This document shows, one piece after another, positions 1 through 13,344 of a stretch of DNA of 64,000 nt. Origin of the DNA: Synchiropus splendidus (taxonomy: Eukaryota; Chordata; Actinopteri; Syngnathiformes; Callionymidae). A model generated the notes under the pieces. That model made no database searches. It was given only the letters and a program-made list of their open reading frames with translations, and was not told where the DNA came from. The stretch's first letter is position 1. The number at the start of each line of letters is the position of its first letter. Location of the stretch: assembly GCF_027744825.2 (NCBI RefSeq), contig NC_071336.1:18570501-18634500 (forward strand), in the 5' to 3' direction. Both the position numbers and the translations under genes were made by a program.

Positions 1-2811
1 CCATGCTCTCCCCCAGAGGCACGACGCTGGTCACTGTGGATATTAATACACTGCGCTGCCACTGAGTATGTTCAGCACTGGAGTGAAAATATCTGACGGA
101 CTATTTATAGACCCTGCAGGCAGACAGACGGAATCTACAGCAACATGATCCAGACGATTCTCGAGTTGTGTTCCGCAGAAAACTCCTCGGTGGAAGGAGA
201 TGTGAAACCCATGGGCCAGAAACAGAACTTTCCGGTGGTTGTGGAACATTTTTTTTCATGGAATGCCGGTGGCAATTATGGGTGCTGTTGTGGTTTCACT
301 CAGATGAAAGAGACACATGTGCCTGCAGAAGTAAAAACACATGTGATGTAATATTAACGCAGGTGTGCGCTCGTGCAGCAGCCGCTTTAACATCTTAGTG
401 CGCTGATCAAGTCCCAGAGGATTGTTCCTGTTCATATCCTCGTGCTTTTAATCAAATCCACTTCTAGATTTAGAGTGTGCATGAATAAAAGATGTGTCCC
501 GCACCGGCGTCATGAAACAGTGGGGTGTCAGAGGCAGGTCAGCCGAGTGGCTCAACCTGCACAAGGCTGAGGCGTTCGGTGTCAGAAGGGAAGGTGGACG
601 CTAACAGAAGGGCAGCAGCGGATGAATAATGAAAAGCAACGTGGCTGCTTGTTGACCTCTGTCACCTTTCTGATTATGCAAAGCCTAGATAGCGGTGGAG
701 ACACGGGGAAAGCGGAGAGTTACAGTGTCTCGCTCCCTCCGCTCTTGTGCCGCTCCACAGTTGATGCAGCCTCATTCATCACTGCTGACATTTTAATAAG
801 AGATGCTTGTCATGTGTTTGCAGCTTGTTGCAGGCCCCCAAAATGGACAACATAATTTGCTTAATTGGGGATGGTTCCATTCTGAGCTTGTCCTTTCTAA
901 TCAGACGCGGCTTCCGGACAGTACATGCATTTTATTGTCTTTGTGGCCTGCAGCTTTACGACCTGGTAATAGGTTGATGGATCTGAATCACAGGCTGATG
1001 CTCCCATAAGATCATCCATCTGCGTAGAGTCAGTGGAAACCAATGGGTGCCACTTTGATTCCATATTATGGTGACTGGGAATCATTTCCATCCCGCTACA
1101 ATGAGCGCATTACTCTGAGATTATGCTGATGTTTTTCAGATATTCAGTTATTTTAAGATTAAATTATAATGTATCACTTAAAAAGGGGCGACATTGTCAG
1201 AACAGACTGATATTACTTAAAGTTATCTGACCATCTCATCACTCTTAGAAAAGACTTTACTTTAGTCAACACTGGATTTGAGCTACGTTTTGAAATTATT
1301 AGGACTAGACTTGACATTTGATGTCATGACATCGCTGAATAACATTCCCTGCGAAAGAGTGTTCATAAACAACTGGTGTATGATATATGGATTGAATAAC
1401 TTCACGTGTTAATTTATCAAAATTAATCTGAGAAAGTCCCGGCCATTTTGTTTTCACTGTCCTTAGATATATTGCATTAGTTGTGAGTTCATTTTTTGAT
1501 TGTAAATCCTGCCTCTGATCCACCAGCCTGTTTCATTTTTTTCCCTTTGCCTTAGCCGTGCTGTATTGATGACAGGCGCATATGACATTTCTCCGTTGCC
1601 CCTTATCGCCTCCTCCCTCTTTTGCAGTCCTTGATACGGTGTGCGTATGTGTTCCAGACAGAGACAGACAGAGTGAGCGATAAACAAGCTCAGCGTCAGA
1701 CTGGTCATCTGCTTCAGACTCACCAAACATTGCCTTTTTGTGTCTACACCGTGTCCTTGCGAGTCGGAGTAAAAGAGGGCGTCCGCCTCCTGTTATCAGA
1801 GAGAGTGTGTGCTCTGCCTGAGCATGTGGAGCCAGTCACATGTTTGCGCCGTGCTTTCCAAGCCTGTCTGCTCACCTGGTGGTTGCCATGGGAACAGCCA
1901 GACAACGGCAGACTTTGCTCCAGTCTCCTCAGGGAATTGTGAGAACACAGACAGGGTTTTAGGACTGAGGAATCTCTGCGGAGCCTCGGTGGGGGCGCAC
2001 CTCCGCACGTCTCATTTTCAGGGCTGTTAAATCCATAAGAGCCGTGTGGTTTTGAAGATCCCAGCGACTTTTTAATCTCATGCTTTAATTAGGACTCTTT
2101 GTTCTAACCATAAAGTTCTTGTAACACCTTTTAACAGTTGACTTTATATGAACACCCTGCTGTGTCTTGGAATGTAGTTTTTATAAGCCAAATTAAACAA
2201 AGAGAGTAATGTTTGTACAGATATAAAAGACTGTAATCTCGCGGTACTTACTATTCCTTCAGTCTGCTGCTCTCTGATCATTTGCATTCACAAATACCAG
2301 GACAGAATAGCTGTGTCCTAAAGACAACTCACAGCTGGACTGAGGCGCAGAGCATTCCCAAACACTGTTCAAGCGTTGAACACTTGTTCATCTGGGGGGC
2401 GCTTTTTTTTTTTTACCCTCCCTGCCTCCAGTTTATTATGCTGACGTTTGAATAGCAAGATGTTCCCAGCTTTATCGCACCAGTTGCACACTTCTCTCCT
2501 TTGTGTTTTGCCAGCTGCCCTGAGAGGAGGAGGGGCGAGGGGTGACAGAGGAGCTGACTGTGTGCGGTTGTGTCTGCATCTTTATGAGGTTGATGTATTG
2601 AACTGGTTGTTGTTGGTTTATGAAGGCAGATATAAAGAAAGTAGTGTCTCTTTGGGTTTGAGTTGATCCTAATCACCGCTTTATCACCCGCCAAGCTCTT
2701 CCTACTTTTTTTTCCCATTCACTTTAACCTCCAGCTGTAATTCAAGCAACAGAAACGGTTTAACTAGAGAACATATCCTTTCTCTTTAACACTCTGTCAA
2801 CACTCTGATTA
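1..2811. other. Unique non-coding stretch
   Basis: No exon or repeat family is recognised here. Open frames up to about 106 codons occur on both strands and overlap each other, so they look like chance. Simple sequence is limited to a T tract near 2402-2414 and a short CAGA-rich run near 1658-1672. A good pyrimidine tract plus AG at 1626-1627 precedes the 106-codon frame, but no convincing donor closes it and the peptide has no recognisable domain. Confidence 0.5.
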
Positions 2812-3392
2812 GAGGTGTGAAAAAATACTGCCGCAGCAAAATATTGCAGTGCTTTGACCACCGATATAATATCGGTATTTCATCTTTTAATATCAATTAA
2901 TTTCTTTTTGTAAAAATGAAAACTCCAATTTTGAGTTGTAATATATGAGGTAAAATATGACTTTGTACCGCAAATATGGATGAAATATGGCCAAGAAAAT
3001 TCCAACACCTGCGTAATTTAAAGTTGATGTTTGGAAGCATTTCAGCTCACAAGTTAGAATGGAAGCAACGTAGGAAGCTTTCAGTATGTTGTTGAAGAAA
3101 AAAACTAGTTATAATTTCAGTGCAACAGGAGTTTAATGTCACGGTAGTTCAAGTGAGAAACTTGATGCACTCATGCTTTCAAGTTAAGTGTAACTTAAGG
3201 AACATTGCATTTGACTTTTTAGTATTTATGAAATATGGAAAAAGTTTTCACTTAATTTGTCCTATTAGTTTCTAGTGATAATAAGTGATTTTCTTTTTGT
3301 TAAAATAATAAAATAAGTATCGAAATAAATCAAGTGTGATATCAAGTTTCTTGATTCATATTTGTTTTTGCCCATATAGTACTCACCTCTAC
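2812..3392. mobile_element. Probable non-autonomous hAT-like element
   Basis: The left end begins AGAGGTGTGAAAAAAT and the right end, read on the opposite strand, begins AGAGGTGAGTACTATA, so the first seven bases form a short terminal inverted repeat. The interior is AT-rich, with ATCGATA-like and ATATCGGTATT stretches close to the left end, the texture of hAT-derived miniature elements common in fish. No transposase frame is present, so it could only have moved with enzyme supplied elsewhere. CTCTGATT just before the left end and CTGTGATT two bases after the right end are a plausible degraded 8-bp target duplication, the hAT length. Element class is inferred from motif memory; the boundaries may be off by a few bases. 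Confidence 0.5.
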
Positions 3393-6300
3393 CTGTGATT
3401 TTTCTTAATATAATATCAATATCACACTAATCACACCACGCACTTCAACTATTTCAACTTCAAAAACACTAATGCTGACTTATAATGATTTTTGTTAATA
3501 GACTCAGTTATACCAACAGTATAGTTACTGATTACTAGTTAACGTAAATTCCATCCTAAATTTTGTCCGCGCTCCTTCCCACTGTCGTCACTATTTTGAA
3601 ATGGATGAAATGTTTTGGTTTGTTTTTATGGTATTTTGAAAGTGCTGAAGTGGAGGATGGTAGCACGAGGTGCCATTCAGTCACTCAGCATGCTGACAAT
3701 GAAACAGGAACTCAAGTGAGATACGTAATGTCTGGCGTCTTCTGGAGGATAAATCTCTGTGGTCCGGTCCAGCGAGCATGTGAGATGGTCAAAGCATGTG
3801 AGTCTCTCCAGCAGTCCTACAGGCAGGGAGACACTTACATAAACCCGCTCCTGCTTTCCCTCTCCACACCCTCACATGGGGGAGCATGTGAGACCTGTGC
3901 TCTCTGTTGATGCTTCACTTCATCGAGACAGATTTCACCACGATTCTCTAAGTTCTTCCTCGTTTCCACTGGTGCCGAGTCCTCCCCACCCCCCTCGCCC
4001 CGAGGGACCCTCTGAAGGATGACAAGAGGTCACTGTGTGATGTGCAGCTGTAAGACAAGTAGAGAGAGGAGGGGGTAAAGAAAAAAAAAGTGCTGACCAC
4101 ATAGGAAAAGGCCACCCACATGACGTCACTGTCACAGTTGGAGCTCCCAGCTTTGTGTCTTTGCCAGACTCCCATGCTGCCTCCGTGCTGGAAGCAGCAT
4201 CGAATAAACATTGACTAACTGGATACCGGAAACAACTGGGACTGAAACACAATTCCATGTGTAGCCACTGAGTTTGCTGACCATGATCATGTAATGGAAT
4301 CTGATTTTAAAGCTTCCTCTAGAACATCCACATGCATACGTTCTCTCCATCTTGTATCGGACAAAATAAGATGTACTGCTTTCTGCAAACCTGTAGAGAC
4401 ATGACAACAGTGCCCTCCCCCCTGTTTGGAAAAGATTTAGATTGATTTCATTCCCCGCACAATTCCGGGCCTGTTTCCCAGTGGGCAGCCTGCCCCTTGG
4501 CACCGCCAGCGTGTGATTCCCCTCTGTCCTATACCGCCTTCCGAGTGTGTCACCAGCGGACAGAAGCTCCCCGGCAAACAGTCACAGTACACAGTGAACT
4601 AGACGGATTATCTTTGTCGAGGGAAGAGATCGAGACAGATTATCACATAACAGTCCTCACCATCAGGATCTCACTCCCTCCAGGGGCAGAAACAAAAAGT
4701 CTCTGGTTTAAACAGATTGTTATCTTCAGAAGATGATGGTTGTCTTGTTCAGATGGTCTTAGGAAAGCTTGTACAAAGGAGTTTATCCCTGCATCCTATT
4801 TAGATGTCACACTTTAAACATCAGCTAATGAGTTGATAAACATCAGATGCATCACATCGTAGTAATTGGTGAAGGCTGAGTGAACCCTTATTCAGCTCTT
4901 CTGATCAAGAGACGTTAAAGCTTTTGGGTGTTCAAGTTAGTGTATTGTCCCAAACAGTGAGAAGACTGAGCAGTTATGCCAGTCTTTATAAGGCTCATGC
5001 TCTTTCACACTGGTACAGAGGTACAAAGTGATGCTGCATCAGCGACTTCAGTGTCGATGGTTACAGTGATTTTAGGGATTTTGATGTAAGTGTGCATGAC
5101 ATTTTATTAAAAGTGTAGATCTTTGCCAGTGTTTATTGCCCCTCATGAATGAATTGTGACTTTAATGCGGTATTGATCGATGATTTTTTTTTTTTTCAAC
5201 AGTTTTCAACAGTTAAATTTGCATTTATTTTAATGTAACTAATGTTTCTTTTGTGTTCCATATTGAGAGATTAACAGCTACATATGTGATATTTAATTGT
5301 AAAAAAAATCTCTGTAATATTATGGTTATTTAATATAGATTTTTGTGGTCTTTTCCAATCCCACATATTACAGAGAGAAACCTGGTTAAAAGGTTACGCA
5401 CATGTATATAAAAATAAAATGATTTCACACCTTGACATCAGCCATATGTCGTTTCACATTTTTAAATCTATCTTTATAGAGCAGATTCATTTTTTTATAA
5501 ATGACATTTCATAGCCCTCAATCTCAGTCACAGATGTCGTTCTTCTTGATGAGTAAATTCAACCACACAATCGCTGATAGTTAGTCAGACCATAGTAAAT
5601 TAACACACTAATCCGCATACACTCTTTGTTCATTTTCATCCCCTGATGCACAGTAAGAAACGACTGAGACAGACAATCCCTATTTTATTTTTCAAAAGAA
5701 AAAAAACACAGATGTTGATAACTGATCATTAGAACCTGTTAAATCCCAGTGCTGTGTGGGAATCTTTTGTTGCATTCGTTGAAGGAAGCCGAGACCGCTC
5801 TCAGTCTCAGCATCAGTCTGCGGTGGAAGTCTGTGCTTGTGTTTTAAGATGAGAACTTTTTGTCATGAATAAATTGCCCAGATGTGATTTTGAAGCCAGC
5901 CATCCATGTGTACATTCACCTATAAATCCCACCATCGTGGAATTTTCTCACTGTGAAACAAAAAAGGATATATATCCATATCTATCTGTTTTATTTTTTT
6001 CAAAGAAATCATGCTACTCATTTTACTTAGTTGGCCTGAGGTCACATTTTTGTACATACTGTATGTGCCTCAGCAGTGACGTGATGTTTCCAATCTGTTT
6101 TTCACTCATTCCCCGCTCAAGTTTTCTTGTTGCCGCATACCACAAGCAAAACCTTTATATATCTGTGACTTATAGGTCCAGCCACCAACACTGAGAACAA
6201 ATGTCCTTAACATGAGGTGATTCATGCAGTTAAAATAACTTCATAATTTAAAAAAAAATGTAATATGTAATCTGTATACTTATATGACATTCATTGATTA

Positions 6301-7166
6301 CAAAAACTATCGGTCTTCTGTTATTATGTGTGTAAAACTATTTCTGCTTTTTGACAGAACAGTGGCGCTACTCCATGTTTGAGTTAATTAAGGGGAAACA
6401 CCAGATTTGGTTTATTTATTTTTGAATTTGTGCCACTGAAAGCCCATTAAGTGGGCTGCCGTGTTGCTGCCAGACCTGCTTAGACACATCCAAATACACA
6501 TATTCATCTGAGGCTGGAATGATATTGAGTCGATTTTATTTTTAGCTTACACGTCTTTCAGACCTGGTGTTGGAGGTGTCTGGATTTTACAAAGGCGCTT
6601 CAATGAAAAGGCTCCATCGTGAGGATAACAGGCTTAATGATTGTTAACAGTGGCAAAGAGTTATGGTGTCTTGGTCATATGGTTGCTGGGGCAACCATGA
6701 CATCAATACAGACATAGTGATGCATGAAAACTCTAATAGCAGGGGACTAGTTGCTAGGCGACCCGAACTCAGGGAAGTCATGGGGCAGAGCGCCAAAGGC
6801 GAGTAAGCCAGGGTGGGGAGGGAGGCGGGGGTGTGAGAGGGGGTTTGGAGGAGAGGCGCTGTCAATGTTGAAAATGATGAGATTAAACCTTCACCCTGTT
6901 ATGCTCTTCATTGTCATCGACCTTTCTCAATAGTTACTTAGTGGAAAAGATATACTTTTGTACATCTTTAAGGAATGTCTTCCAATGCATCGCTATTTAT
7001 CTTATGTTATAGACTATGTTTCCGTGTAAAAACCAAAACATACATATGCATGCAACATGGAATATTTGTGTCGTCTGTTTGAGATTTGTTGTTATTATTC
7101 AGTGCATTCAAAGATGCTTATAAGTTTAATGACACAGATTTTTGTTTTTCTTTTGAAATCCAGAAA
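3393..7166. other. Unique non-coding stretch
   Basis: No gene or recognisable repeat family is seen. It contains a T tract near 5184-5195, AT-rich patches around 5200-5480 and 5930-6020, and a GC-richer block around 6760-6860 with a run of GGGAGGGAGG character. Open frames (for example 4497-4736 on the plus strand) lack known domains and splice context. Confidence 0.5.
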
Positions 7167-7193
7167 ATTATTATTATTATTATTATTATTATT
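7167..7193. repeat. (ATT)9 microsatellite
   Basis: Nine uninterrupted ATT units. The repeat sits in AT-rich unique sequence and produces an isoleucine run in one chance frame; no coding role is suggested. Confidence 0.95.
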
Positions 7194-7396
7194 GGCTTTC
7201 ACCATATTTTAAATTTGAGTCCAAAGCCGAAGTTGAATACAATTTTAAATGCAGAATACCGAATAATACATAATATCCAATGAGATTAAGATTTTTACTA
7301 TTTTATATGAATATTGCCTCAATAATGGAGTATTTACAAGTTTACGTTTAGATGATTGAATATTTTTTTACTTTTGTTTATGTTGCTTTGCTTTTC

Positions 7397-7437
7397 AAAT
7401 AATAATAAATAATAATAATAATAGTAATTATTATTAA
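7397..7437. repeat. Imperfect (AAT)n / (ATT)n repeat
   Basis: AAT units with an extra A, then a switch to TTA/ATT units after TAGTAATTATT, making a short imperfect inverted structure. It lies about 200 bases from the ATT array at 7167-7193 in otherwise AT-rich sequence. Confidence 0.85.
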
Positions 7438-10400
7438 AACACATCACAATTTTCCATTATATAACAAGTTGCTGAAGTATACAGATGTTTCTCGATAGAT
7501 TTGGTTGAACACTCATTGCAAACTGCAATTCTATTCCCCTTTTCCAACAACTTCAACGCTATGCAGCTCCCCCATGTTGACGGTCGGAATCGTCCAGAAC
7601 TGGCACTTAGACACGGAAAGAAACAATCAAATAAAGATGAAAGGTGTGAGACACGGGTTGCAGAGGTCAAAATCATTTCGACTTGAGTTGAACTGCTCCT
7701 GTTCAGTCACCAGCTGACTGGGCAGTGACCCAGGGGGGTCGATGCTGTCAGCACTGAAAATGGAGGAATGTGTTGCCAGATCTTTCTCAGTGCTTCGAGA
7801 ATGGTGGAGCAGGTTCCCAGAATTTAATCAGCGCTCTCATAAAGTTCATTTCACTTCCGCGGCGTATTTATTTTATTTTTTTTATAAATAAACAGTCGCG
7901 TCAGTTAGAAGCGAAAATCGTGCATGATATTTGATCGTGTTACATGGCACTCTTCGGCTTCGGCTTGGACACGGAATGGAATATAGATGGATGTAGATTC
8001 ATCTGTTTGTTTTCTGTAGCACATAGGCATCATGGCGAGGTCCTAGCTAAACTTGCTGATCAACGTCTCCATCAACGTCGCCATCAGACTGGGCGCTTAC
8101 TCATCAGAAATCTTGCACAACCAATTGTAAGCGTGCGTTCGTAACCTGTAGACGCGCCTCCTACGCCGTGAGACTGGCTGAGATCATCGTTTCGCTCTGT
8201 CTCTGTCTAGTTGAGCATATGAGTCATTCACAACTGGAAATGTTCGCTATGATTAATGAAGCACGTCAGAAGCCCTGACTATTATCAAGCCAATCCAGGA
8301 AGGTGTCGACGGGATTAAAAAGAAAATGCAAGGTGTTGTGATGATGCAAGTTTGAATCATCGATGATTCCAAAGTCTGTTGCAGCAGGAGCCAGTCCAGC
8401 AGCTTCAGGAAGCTGAGCGGTGTCTGAGAGGTGATGCAACGCAGAGCCTTTTTGAACTGCAAAAGACAGGTCACATGGTTCACTTTTGAATATTCGCTGC
8501 TGTCCACTGCTAAATATATGTTGGTGTGTGGCATATAGTAACTAGTCATAGCAGTTTTTTTTAAGTGAGAGAACATTGAAAATGATTCTTTGATAATCAT
8601 CATTCTTCTTAATCTTCTTAATCGTGCTTTATAATGCAGCAGTACTACATTCACATTCATGACTTGGGCTGAATGTTGTAGACGATCTTAAACAGAAACC
8701 ACATATGGATGAAATGAAATAATCAATCTGTCTATCTCGCGTGGACATAGAAGGGCAATGCCTCAGGAACATTGAGAGCTGTCTAAGTCCACATTAATGC
8801 AGTTCATGGCGCCAGTTGATATCTGGGACACAAGGTGAAGGATACATTTACCTTCGATTGGTTTTCAACAGGTGCTCGAGTAAAGACAAGCAATGAATAA
8901 ATGACCACTTGGGGAAAACTTGGAACATTACAAATGTGCATTAGCACACATTCTAAACACATGTACTGCTCATGGATGTATCAGGAGCATAGAACTGCTG
9001 TCAGTTGGATACAAGCCAAGACAACCTTTATCTCCTGGTCAGGTTTTTATGACTATTGTATGAAAAATCCAGTTAACGCTAATAAGGTGAAATCACATAG
9101 TCAGGCAACCACTTTTAATTCAGGGTTTGATATCAATATCGTCCACTCAAACTGTAAAATATGATCAAAATCATGGGAGTTTACCCACATGCTTGTTGTG
9201 ATGGTCTCCTGTCAGGACTGAAGTTAAAGATGTATTCACATGCCTTGGCTGCTGGATGTAATACTGTTCTGGTGTCCTCATGACTTACTTCTGGCAGGCC
9301 ATTAAATAATACTTTTTTTTTTACTTTCTGGTGATCTTTACACATCACCTTGTGGCTCTCTCAGTTATACTCTGTTCATTTATATCCGACAAAAAATTTG
9401 CCCCGTGACAGTCATTATATTCTGTTTGTTGTGCATGGTCAGTCGTCCTTTTTTATGTTTATTCGAGGAAAGCGTTGCATAATATGGAGTAGAAAAAGAA
9501 TCAAAACACTAAACTGTTATAGCCTACAGTTTGATGGCGCACTGGACGATGCCTTTGCCACTCTGTACAGTATTTTTCTTTGACAAACACAACGTCCATA
9601 TTTCTATTCAGTATATTTGACTCCTTCTGACCGAGTGTTTTGACGTGACTAAGTTTGTGATACTGGAGTTTGCTCTGTGCTGTCATAGTAACCAGCAGAC
9701 AGGGCAGTTGGCCTGATAATAGTGAGACAGCCAGGGTGACATACTGTTTGTTCTGCCGGTGCAGCCCTCCGGTCTTGAGAAATCCCTTGGTGGTGCAGAC
9801 TGAGTGGAGTGTTCCCGAGGGGCGATCACATTTCAGGGCAAAAACAAGCCGCACGGACTTGGGGAAAGCCGAATCTCTCAGTGCCAAACCTTTCATTTGT
9901 AGCTGGGGGGTGTGTTTCTTCTCCTCCATGACTCCTCTCAGAGGCCAAGATGATATTTCAAAGAATAGTTTTCATGGGAGCAAACATTATTCCCTTTTAC
10001 CTCTGCAAAGACCAAAGTTAAAACAATCCCTGAGTGAATTCTGCTTGATTGTTAAGGATTGTTTTTTGTTTTTTCCAAATCTGTTTTGGAGTCATGTCCT
10101 CATGTTCAACTACAGCTTTTCACGTGAGCTAGTGAGTTCAGGCAAACAACATGCACTGCTGTCTGTGGGGGATAAAGGGCCACTGTTGCTGGCGCTGATA
10201 TAAAAGGCAACACTCGCTATATTTAGAATCACCCGCGGCCTCGAAGATGACATAAGTACCTCAATCTACCACTGCGGTGAAGCTTGCTTCCCATTTTTAA
10301 CTTCTCTTTATTTATCCGTCGCCTCATATGGAGGGGAACGCATGTTGCCATGTGTCATTTTTATTCTAATAATAAACACGATGACACAGCGCGAATGTTG

Positions 10401-11244
10401 CTTATTCTCTAAATATAGTTATAGTTTCAAGTGAAGATGTGAATATAGAGATGAAGTCAGAGACACATGAATATGACCTTCATCAAAAGCACCAAAATGA
10501 TCTTATTCCAGTTGTTTCTCCCAAGTCATGTGACAAATAAACTTATTATAACGATGGCTACAGAGGACTGTTTACTATGTAGCGACTCCTCAAACTCAAT
10601 TACTTGCACCTTTCTGAACCGATTGGCCATGGCTCCACACCATGTCTCTATTGGATGATCGAGATACTCATAAAGGAAGCCCTTGAAAACCTGTCCGTTT
10701 CAACCACTATGGCAAAAAATGAATGTTGAACCATTGAGACAATGGTTATTCCAAAAAAAAAAACAAAAAAAAAAACAGTGACAGAATGAAAGATTCAGGC
10801 CTGTTTTCAAGTTCAGTACGTCACTCAGAATCGCTTGCTTCAAGGCCTGCGCAGAGATGCTTTGAATTACAAACCAGGAGTTCAACCTTGGAAGTATAGC
10901 CAGCCACAAATCGGTACATATTTGCCCAGGCTATAGCATATGCTAACCATAGAGCAGCTGAGGGGCTGGTCAGCAAATCCCTGATTGGATTTATAATTTA
11001 TATAAATACCAGAGGCCCACCACTGAACTAAGACGAGTGCTTCTCCTGAGATAGATTCTGATATAGCTTGTTGAGTTCTAGGCTGAAATTGCACTGTTAT
11101 TGCTCATATAATGTTATAATAGCAAATGTTGAGCAGTGACTTTAGCTTTGAGCTCCAAATAAAAACACAAAACAGGCTTCCAGCTGAAGAACATTTCCAC
11201 AGTGGGATCGTATCAAACCACAGAAAAACATTCCCCATCACATG
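7438..11244. other. Unique non-coding stretch
   Basis: No supported gene. The largest open frame (9670-10203 plus, 177 codons) has no recognisable domain, and a 142-codon frame runs antisense across its first part, so it is treated as chance. An A-rich run interrupted by C lies at about 10753-10776. CpG content is modestly higher at 7850-8170, without a clear island. Confidence 0.45.
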
Positions 11245-11328
11245 GGCCAGAGAGCGAGACAATTGTCTTTAATATTCTTTTATTGGTTTATAAATGTCTC
11301 AATTGTCGTAGACTCTCGCTCTCTGGCC
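11245..11328. repeat. Inverted repeat with 14-bp perfect arms
   Basis: GGCCAGAGAGCGAG at 11245-11258 is matched exactly, in reverse complement, by CTCGCTCTCTGGCC at 11315-11328. Inside the left half is the perfect palindrome GACAATTGTC (11258-11267), and a related CTCAATTGTC lies before the right arm, so pairing may extend further with a bulge. The spacer is 56 bases. No element boundary such as a target duplication is obvious. Confidence 0.85.
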
Positions 11329-11329
11329 T

Positions 11330-11470
11330 CTTCAATGTCCCCATGGTAAAAAACAAAAACATTGAGAAGCCTCAGCTATATCTGTGGAACCAACTGCCAG
11401 TGTTACTAGCTTTAAACATGTACTATTTTTTTCCAGCTGAACTCTCCTATTTCTTGACTGCTGCTTGATT
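11330..11470 (+). mobile_element. Possible LINE ORF2 C-terminal scrap
   Basis: The plus-strand frame contains LYLWNQLPVLL, which resembles the LWNSLP-type motif near the C-terminus of fish L2/Rex-like LINE ORF2 proteins. Flanking residues match poorly and the frame closes soon after. This rests on one short motif, so it is a weak call; chance similarity is a real alternative. Confidence 0.22.
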
Positions 11471-13140
11471 TCAATGTATTGTGTTTATGACTGAAAATCT
11501 GATGCTGGCATATCTTATCAGCCTATGTCTCTACATATTTTTCCTCATGAACTCTGTATGTGGTTGGTCCCATGGTGCCTCTTCCCCTGGTCCTAGAAAG
11601 TAGGTGTCCATTAATATAATGATGCGGTGAATTGACATGGCAATAAATAAAGTTGATCAGATCAGTTTGTTAGCAGTAAAAATCTCCCTGCATACCCAAG
11701 ACATGGCGGCTGGCAGCCAAAGGCAGAGACTTTTTGTTCCATACTTGTCTGTCACTAATGACAGCAGCGCCCCCTCCTCCTTCCCCTCCCTCTTCTGTCT
11801 CATTAGGGGGGAAAAGTACAAAGCCTGACAGGTCTTTATGCAACTTGATTTTATGACAAATATTGTCTGCATATCATTGAAGGTTTTCCTCCCCCACTTG
11901 TGGCTTAATTTAGAGAGGGAGAGTTTGACCTACTAGACACTAAATGTAGGGCACAGATAAACTCATCAAGAGTGTAGAGGAGAGGCCGACATGACCCATA
12001 AATGCACAGAAATCTTTTTTTTTTCAAAATACAGATGGTGATAACTTTTGGTTAAACTGATGGATGTTGATATAGACACGTTTCCTGAGACTGTCAGCAC
12101 TAAACATCTCATAAACTCATCTAGGCAAACTAGCCCAAGGATATACATAAAGCTGCAACATAGTCTATAAAAATAGAATTGCACTATGTTTAAGGACTAC
12201 TGTATAATAATGTGAACAAAGCTATGTAAGGTCACGCGTCTCTTTTATGCAAAGACTATTGGTCTGTGTTCTTTCCAGTGCTTTAGCAGTGTAGGGCCTG
12301 GGAGTTTGCCGGCCTGTGGGGGCGTTTTCCACTGGTTTAGTCCGCTTGTAGTGAAGTGTGACTCGGTGGGGACACATGCCACACTGGGACAAAGTCCTGG
12401 GGAGAACCCTGGCTATTATATCCATCATTATCAAAATAACAGGCTTGTTTTGATTTGTTCAGCTTTATTTTAGTTGGAAACAATGTAGTTCACCACATTT
12501 ACTTGATTCGATTCCAACTATTATTTCTTGCTCGTCATTAGTTTTGTCCATAATATGTACTGTCACGACAAATAACACAGGAAATCCCAGCATCAGAGAA
12601 AGCACGGGATCTGGTTAGGGTGTTTTTCACTCTGATTTGGGGTTTGGTTGAACATCACAGCAACAGTCGGGATGTGTGCCTCCCCAAAGTCATTGTTTCT
12701 GCAGCGCTCTTCTGTCCTTGTCCCTCTGTCATGACTCATCTGTGCCTCTGTACGTGCAAACAGTAGGATTCATGACTTGATGGTTTCTGGCTCAGCAGTG
12801 AGTCAGATGCAGCACATGCCTCCTCCGTAGTGGTGTGGGCTCAGCAAGTCCAGGACACCTCCTCGCTTCTGTCATCAGCTCTGTATGTGCTTGGATGTTC
12901 TGTTCCCTCACCATGGGTTAGGCATATTGCAATGAACTTCAACCACAGTTTCCTTTTCTTTTGGGCGTTACAACTGTCCTGAAACCAGAACAAGCATAGA
13001 AACAGGTCTAAAAAGGGGAGTTGTTATCCTAGAGGGCGCTGACACACTTGTCAAGTATAGAATGGCTATCACCTTGTCGCCTCTGCTGTGATGTTATGAG
13101 GAGTTTCAAATTATTTTGAGAACTGCCATAGTTCATTTAG
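11471..13140. other. Unique non-coding stretch
   Basis: No gene, RNA gene or repeat family recognised. It contains a T-rich run near 12017-12024 and otherwise unremarkable sequence. Frames of about 60-70 codons on both strands are chance-like. Confidence 0.45.
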
Positions 13141-13344
13141 ATGAGGGCCATGAAGCCGCATCCTAAGTGTATATTTGAGACATTCAGCAGTGATGTAATC
13201 GAGCAGTGGAAGCACTATAGGGAGCTCCTAAATCCAGCATACCCTCTCTCCACTGCTAAGACTGTAGAAGGATGGAGGAGATTCAGTACCTTGGCGGAGG
13301 TTAGAGAGGTGGTGGAGGTGGTGGCTGCTCTGGAGAAATGGTGA
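13141..13344 (+). pseudogene. Decayed LINE ORF2 fragment, pre-RT region
   Basis: A 67-codon frame carries VIEQWKHYRELLNPAYPLS followed by STLAEVREVVEVV. In fish non-LTR retrotransposons the segment between endonuclease and reverse transcriptase commonly reads as a W-x-x-Y/H-F-x-x-LLNP block followed by a SLAEVxEVVKKL block. Here both blocks occur in order with about the expected spacing, but the GKAPG motif that should follow is missing and the frame ends at 13344. The C-terminal piece at 13987-14060 appears to be from the same family. I infer an old, internally deleted insertion. The exact clade cannot be fixed from this much sequence. Confidence 0.6.

Noticed and set aside
1628..1942. Open frame after a strong TTTTGCAG acceptor
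   Set aside because: No good donor closes it; the peptide is not recognisable and an antisense frame overlaps.
4121..4128. Perfect CRE, TGACGTCA
   Set aside because: About one such 8-mer is expected by chance in 64 kb, and no promoter or exon is nearby.
9670..10203. 177-codon plus-strand open frame
   Set aside because: An antisense frame overlaps it and the residues look composition-driven; no known motif.
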